Shown in pieces: positions 6,782 to 10,166 of a stretch of DNA of 10,166 nucleotides (position 1 is the first letter of the stretch; each line of letters opens with the position of its first letter). Origin of the DNA: Archangiaceae bacterium (lineage in GTDB: Bacteria; Myxococcota; Myxococcia; Myxococcales; Myxococcaceae). Under the pieces are notes generated by a model, which was not told the DNA's origin, ran no database searches, and saw nothing but the letters and a program-made list of their open reading frames with translations. The stretch is taken from NCBI GenBank assembly GCA_023248915.1, contig JAHFDQ010000185.1, positions 1 to 10,166 of the forward strand, written 5' to 3'. A program made the translations under genes and the position numbers.

Positions 6782-6913
6782 CGACAGGGTTTCCTCGCTT
6801 CGAAGGTGGCCGACGATAGCGTCGAATCGGTCGCCCAAGGCAATTCGCGCGAGCGCGTCGGCGTGTTCCCCCGGCGAACTTCGCGATACTCTGCCGCCCG
6901 AACTTGGCGTTTG
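6782..6913. promoter_or_regulatory. Divergent intergenic region with inverted repeat
   Basis: This 132-bp gap between the head-to-head lipoprotein and GNAT genes should hold the promoters of both. It contains a perfect inverted repeat, CGACG-ATAG-CGTCG (6811-6824), 30-43 bases before the lipoprotein start, and an 8-base palindrome CTTCGAAG (6798-6805). On the minus strand TATCGT, inside the inverted repeat, is a 4/6 match to a -10 box with TTGCCT 19 bases further up. On the plus strand GATACT (6885-6890) is a -10-like hexamer 23 bases before the GTG at 6914, with no convincing -35. All these are weak by themselves; the orientation of the genes is the main support. Confidence 0.4.
6791..6796 (-). 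promoter_or_regulatory. Ribosome binding site for the lipoprotein gene
   Basis: GAGGAA on the minus strand ends 9 bases before the ATG at 6781. It is the reason for preferring this start to any of the upstream in-frame starts. Confidence 0.55.
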
Positions 6914-7882
6914 GTGCCCCCATTCGTCATTACCGGAAGACGCTTGATCCTCCGCGCGTTGAATTCCGAGGAAGTGCCGGCGCTGCGCGCGCTGCAGTGC
7001 TCGCTCGCTCCAGCGCACCGGGCGTGGAGCGACGCCGCCGCACGCGACGAGCTGCTCGACCCCGGGCGCGCTGGGGGAATGAACGTCGCGCTCGCCTGTG
7101 AAGGCCAAGGCCTCTTCGGTTTCGTAGGCTGGGTTTCGTTCGCGGCCCTGGCGACTGGTGAGTTCTATGGCGCTCCATTCGTCGCCGCGAACGACGAGGC
7201 CGCCCGACTTCTCCTCGGCAAGGTGCTCGCCGAGGCTGCCCAGCACCGCGCGAAGTGGGTGCGAGTCAGCGCGTTCCAAGAGGAAGGCCCCAAGACGCGC
7301 GCGCTGTCCAACGCCGGGTTTCGGCCCGTCTTCGAGTTCATCGACCTGGCGCTCGATCTCAGCAGGGCGGCCCCCGGCCCGTCGGCCATCGAGGCCCTGC
7401 TTCCGGTGGACCTCACCCACGTCGATGGCGAACGGTTTGCCGACTTGAGCAACGCGTGCTTTCGGGGCGTGGCAAACGCACCCGGCATCACCGCGCCGAT
7501 GGCCGAAGAGCTCTGGCGCCAAGAGTCCGTGGCTCGCGACGGTTCTCAGCTCTGGGCGGACGACCGGGGGCTCTACCAGGCGTTCCTCTTGCTGAAGACG
7601 GACGGCACCGTGGACAGCCTCGGCGTTCGCCCCGGCGGCCGGCGCCGCGGCACCGCCCGGCGAATGCTCGAGCGGGCCGTCGCGGCGGCGACTCTCGCGG
7701 GTTGGGTCCGACTGCGTTGCGTCATTGCGAGCGACAACGGGCCGTCACTGGCGCTGCACCGAGCCTGCGGCTTCGCTGACTTCGAGCGGCGAACCGTCTG
7801 GCAAAGGGACGTGGCAGGCGAACCCGCCGAAGCCCCCCCCGCGGGACCAAACCGGTGCTCGGGACCGGGTTCGTCCACGTGA
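6914..7882 (+). CDS. Tandem GNAT-family N-acetyltransferase
   Basis: The 322-residue protein appears to hold two GNAT folds, one after the other. The N-terminal half (about 1-155) begins PFVITGRRLILRAL and ends ALSNAGFRPVFEFIDLALDL, with a GNAT-like layout but no clear acetyl-CoA loop. The C-terminal half has motif A, VDSLGVRPGGRRRGTARRML (about 234-253; acetyl-CoA pyrophosphate loop R-R-R-G-T-A), then VIASDNGPSLALHRACGF, a standard motif B. So the C-terminal half is likely catalytic and the first half structural, as in mycothiol-synthase-like tandem GNATs. Start: GTG 6914 is chosen because the family begins just before the first strand and the longer frame overlaps the lipoprotein gene; TTG 6911 is possible, and no good Shine-Dalgarno is seen. 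Substrate unknown. Its stop overlaps a GTG of the next gene. Confidence 0.88.
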   Translation: MPPFVITGRRLILRALNSEEVPALRALQCSLAPAHRAWSDAAARDELLDPGRAGGMNVALACEGQGLFGFVGWVSFAALATGEFYGAPFVAANDEAARLLLGKVLAEAAQHRAKWVRVSAFQEEGPKTRALSNAGFRPVFEFIDLALDLSRAAPGPSAIEALLPVDLTHVDGERFADLSNACFRGVANAPGITAPMAEELWRQESVARDGSQLWADDRGLYQAFLLLKTDGTVDSLGVRPGGRRRGTARRMLERAVAAATLAGWVRLRCVIASDNGPSLALHRACGFADFERRTVWQRDVAGEPAEAPPAGPNRCSGPGSST

Positions 7883-8715
7883 CCCTGGGTTCTCCCGGCG
7901 CGGCAGTGCACCTGAGCGCGGTCGTCGGGGTTTCTAACTCGAGGCGGGGACTCACGTGCACGAGTCGTATCTGCCGTGTCCTTGCCTTCTGGGCACTCCT
8001 CGCCTGCGATGAGGCAGGCGCCGCAATCGCCGTTCGCAACACCACTCACGCGGGAACTCTGGCTTCCACCCTCACCCTTGCTGTCCCGGCCGGCACCCTC
8101 CCGAACGACGTGATGGTGGCCAGCATAGCGTTCCGTCCGGCGTCAGGTCAGAACTCCAGCAACGTCACCGTCACCTCCCCGGCCAGCTGGAATCTCCTCG
8201 ACTACTACGACAGCAGCGCCGACTACGCCGCGCTCGCCCTCGCCATCGGAACGAACCCCGGCGGGACGCTGTTGGGTACCCGCTCGACGTTCGCGGTGGC
8301 CGGCTTGGCGACGTTCCCGGACCTCTCTATCGACAGGGCGGGCACGGGCTACACGCTGACCGCGGCCTCCACCGACATGACCGGCGCAACCAGCGACGCG
8401 TTTGACGTCGCCGCCGATGCCGGCGCGAGCGACGCGGCGGTGCAGGATTCGGGCCCCTCGGACGGCGGGCTTGCCGACGCTGGACCACTCGACGCCGGCG
8501 CGAGCAACGAGGCGATGTCGGACGCGGGCCGTCCCGACGGCGGCGCGACCGGAGCAGCCCCGGGTCCGCTCGAGAACAGCGAGAGGTACCTCGCCTTGCC
8601 GTGTGGCTGTTCGCAGGGCGGGTTGGGTGTCCTGGTCTGGCTCGCGGCGGTCTTGCTGTCGCGGCGGAACCCGAAGCACCGTCCCGTTCGAAAGACCAAT
8701 GCGGGGTGCTGCTGA
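7879..8715 (+). CDS. Secreted surface protein with Ig-like domain and MYXO-CTERM-type tail
   Basis: From GTG 7879, which overlaps the GNAT stop (GTGA), this is 278 residues; GTG 7855 and GTG 7906 are other starts. A signal sequence lies at about 22-49 (RRG...CRVLAFWALLACDEAGAA), with either a signal-peptidase I site after the Ala run or a lipobox at LLAC43. Residues 50-118 match the start of a beta-sandwich domain common in secreted proteins (LTLAVPAGTLPNDVMVASIAF), which stops short. Residues about 119-178 match a repeat domain known from large bacterial surface proteins (LAIGTNPGG...GLATFPDLSIDRAGTGYTLTA). Then come an Asp/Ala/Gly-rich linker and C242-G-C244, a hydrophobic stretch LGVLVWLAAVLL and R262-R263: the MYXO-CTERM pattern, thought to be cut and anchored by a myxosortase. 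A 15-residue tail follows the Arg pair, longer than usual. Function unknown; probably a cell-surface or envelope protein. Confidence 0.85.
   Translation: MTLGSPGAAVHLSAVVGVSNSRRGLTCTSRICRVLAFWALLACDEAGAAIAVRNTTHAGTLASTLTLAVPAGTLPNDVMVASIAFRPASGQNSSNVTVTSPASWNLLDYYDSSADYAALALAIGTNPGGTLLGTRSTFAVAGLATFPDLSIDRAGTGYTLTAASTDMTGATSDAFDVAADAGASDAAVQDSGPSDGGLADAGPLDAGASNEAMSDAGRPDGGATGAAPGPLENSERYLALPCGCSQGGLGVLVWLAAVLLSRRNPKHRPVRKTNAGCC
8416..8565 (+). repeat. Imperfect 75-bp tandem repeat encoding a 25-residue DAG-rich linker
   Basis: The two halves (8416-8490 and 8491-8565) both start with DAGAS and share the DNA word GCCGGCGCGAGC at 8419-8430 and 8494-8505, exactly 75 bases apart. Within each half, DSG/DAG, DGG and GPL recur. 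Such Asp-Ala-Gly linkers are typical of myxobacterial surface proteins, where they link the folded domains to the membrane-proximal tail. Confidence 0.6.
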
Positions 8716-8763
8716 GCCTGGCCGGCTCCGGCGCGGGCATCGCCAGCGGCGCAGCCCGGAAGC

Positions 8764-10166
8764 TCATGTGCCGTCCTCCGGAAGGGTGGCCTTGCCCTCC
8801 GGCCCGACCCGCCGGACGTCGAGGCCGTGCACGGCCTCGAGTGATCTCAACGCCGCCCGCACGTCTTCCGAACGCTTCGCCGGCGACAGCCTGCCCTTCG
8901 GGTGCTCGGGGCTGGGACCGCCCGGGCTCTGGGCGCGGCGCACGCGCAGGGCGGCGGCCTGGGCGAGCTCGGCGGCGCGGTCCATCCGGCCCGACCGGGC
9001 CGCTTCGGTGCTGCGGGCCAGCTCGAGGTGCCCGCGATACACGTCGAGCGCCTCGCCGAGCCCGGCGTCTGCCGTGTCGCGCAACACCGCCTCGGCCCGG
9101 TCGAAGCAGTCGGCGGCCTCGGCCAGCGCCCCGGTGGCGGCCAGCGCAGCGCCGAGCGCCCCCAGCGCCAGCCCCTCGAACGGCCGGTCGCCGACTTCGC
9201 GCAGCACCGTGAGGGCCTGGCGCAGGCGCGTCACCGCTTCGTCGCCCCGGCCCCGCTCGAGCTCGAGCGACCCCATGCTGGCGAGCACCACCCCCTCGAA
9301 GCGGCGGTCGCCCACCTCGCGGTCGAGCGCCAGCGCGCGCTCGTACAGCGCCGCCGCCGGGGGCCCATTGCCCTGCTCGCGGTGCAGGTCGCCCAGGTTC
9401 ATCAACGCGATGGCCTCGGACCGGCGGTTGCCCAATTCCCGGTGAATGGCGAGCGCCCCCTCGTAGTTTTCCCGCGCCGCGGCCAGCAGCCCGTGGTGCT
9501 GCTGCAGCACCCCGAGGTTCGACAGGATGATGCCTTCGAACCTCCGGTCGCCCACCTCGCGGTGAATCTCGAGCGCCTGGGCGTACAGTCGCACCGCCTC
9601 GTTCGACCGGCCCTGTTCCTCGAGCAGGATGCCGAGGTTCGCCAGGGTTCGGCCTTCCATTCGCCGATCGCCCACCTGGCGCTGAAGTAAGAGCGCGCGC
9701 TCGGCCTCGGCCCGGGCGTCGTCGTGCCGCCCCATCAGACGCCGGGCCACGCCGAGGAAGAGGTGCGCCCGGCCCTCCAGCTCGGGCGACCGGCGGCGCT
9801 GGGCCCGGAGGAGCATCGACTGGAAGTCTTCCACCGCTTCGTCGAGCCGCCACAGGGCCAATCGCGCTTTGCCTCTCGCCTCGTACCCCCGCGCGAGCAA
9901 GAGCGGGTCGCCGTCGGCGGCCTTCTCGAGCGCCGCGTCGAGCATCAACAGGTGTGTCCCGAGCGGGCCGCGCAGCGTCAAGAGCGGGTCCAGCGCCAGC
10001 ACCGCCCTCAACGCCTGGAGCCCCCGGGCGACCGCTCCCGCGCCGCCGCCGAGCCCCCACTGGAAGACTGCGTTCAGGTTCTCGCGCTCCAGCGCCAGCG
10101 CCTCGAGGGCGGCGACATTGCCTTCGGCGCGAGCGGCCAGCCGCTCTCCGAGCAGGACGTAGTACC
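8764..10166 (-). CDS. Large TPR-repeat protein, N-terminal part missing
   Basis: The frame is open to the window's right edge, so the start is outside; 466 C-terminal residues are visible. TTG 10011 could be read as a start but the sequence above it is coding-like: YYVLLGERLAARAEG and LALERENLNAVFQWGL match the junction that follows the ATPase (NB-ARC/AAA, STAND type) in MalT/AfsR-like and kinase-linked TPR regulators. Then come at least five 40-residue TPR units marked by E/RVGDRRFEG (motifs at 9178, 9298, 9418, 9538, 9658), with diverged units on both sides. TPRs bind proteins, so this is probably the sensing or scaffold half of a signalling protein. The last 80 or so residues (from about 9000) are Arg/Ser/Pro-rich with no domain I recognise. 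It ends 48 bp from the convergent surface-protein gene, with no clear terminator between them. Confidence 0.87.
   Translation of the reverse strand, partial: YYVLLGERLAARAEGNVAALEALALERENLNAVFQWGLGGGAGAVARGLQALRAVLALDPLLTLRGPLGTHLLMLDAALEKAADGDPLLLARGYEARGKARLALWRLDEAVEDFQSMLLRAQRRRSPELEGRAHLFLGVARRLMGRHDDARAEAERALLLQRQVGDRRMEGRTLANLGILLEEQGRSNEAVRLYAQALEIHREVGDRRFEGIILSNLGVLQQHHGLLAAARENYEGALAIHRELGNRRSEAIALMNLGDLHREQGNGPPAAALYERALALDREVGDRRFEGVVLASMGSLELERGRGDEAVTRLRQALTVLREVGDRPFEGLALGALGAALAATGALAEAADCFDRAEAVLRDTADAGLGEALDVYRGHLELARSTEAARSGRMDRAAELAQAAALRVRRAQSPGGPSPEHPKGRLSPAKRSEDVRAALRSLEAVHGLDVRRVGPEGKATLPEDGT
9058..9777 (-). repeat. Tandem 120-bp repeats encoding TPR units
   Basis: About six units repeat with an exact 120-base (40-residue) period. 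The most conserved word, encoding VGDRRFEG on the minus strand, sits at 9178, 9298, 9418, 9538 and 9658, and the following LxxLG and helix B patterns keep the same phase. The 40-residue period is longer than the classic 34-residue TPR and is usual for the TPR_12/TPR_10 type. Boundaries are approximate. Confidence 0.75.

Noticed and set aside
6782..7522. N-terminal extension of the lipoprotein gene up to 7522 on the minus strand
   Set aside because: It is antisense to the GNAT gene, and the ATG at 6781 has both a ribosome binding site and a signal sequence.
8416..8565. CRISPR or other regulatory repeat array
   Set aside because: The repeats are in frame, coding and low-complexity, with no spacers.
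8716..8763. Hairpin GCCGG-CT-CCGGC as a terminator between the surface-protein and TPR genes
   Set aside because: The loop of two bases is too small, there is no T run on either strand, and such short repeats are common in GC-rich DNA.
8327..10060. Long minus-strand open frame overlapping the TPR gene and the end of the surface-protein gene
   Set aside because: Low-complexity Arg/Ala/Gly/Pro translation, out of frame with the clear TPR repeats on the same strand; a shadow of coding bias.

Overview
The window is GC-rich (about 70% by eye), with nearly every base in tightly packed coding frames. It looks like a Myxococcota (myxobacterial) chromosome. The best evidence is a secreted protein that ends in an Asp/Ala/Gly-rich linker and a CGC-hydrophobic-Arg tail of the MYXO-CTERM type. 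The large TPR protein at the right edge and the many GTG starts fit this too. There is no RNA gene, IS element, CRISPR array or phage gene that I can support.

Left block, plus strand (1-3328): the 3' end of a fatty acyl-AMP ligase-like gene, then after 81 bp a ketopantoate-reductase-family gene, which overlaps a PaaK-like adenylate-forming ligase by 4 bp (GTGA). Facing it is a minus-strand block (6781 down to 3325): a DUF3261/LolA-like exported lipoprotein, a B12-binding radical SAM enzyme and a stand-alone condensation/WS-DGAT-type acyltransferase, each overlapping or nearly touching the next. The two blocks meet tail to tail and share a CTAG in which both stop codons lie. Two acyl/aryl-activating enzymes, an NADPH-type reductase, a radical SAM enzyme, an HHxxxDG acyltransferase and an envelope lipoprotein together look like part of a lipid or specialised-metabolite cluster that continues past the left edge. 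No carrier protein or ketosynthase is visible here, and the product cannot be deduced.

Middle and right: a 132-bp divergent gap (6782-6913) separates the minus block from a plus-strand pair, a tandem GNAT acetyltransferase and the MYXO-CTERM surface protein. These two probably also overlap by GTGA. The surface protein looks internally shortened, with one domain cut off and fused in frame to a second, Ig-like repeat domain. At the right edge a minus-strand gene, cut by the window, encodes the TPR half of a probable ATPase- or kinase-linked regulator, with at least five tandem 40-residue repeats at an exact 120-bp period. It is unrelated in function to the left-hand cluster as far as can be seen.
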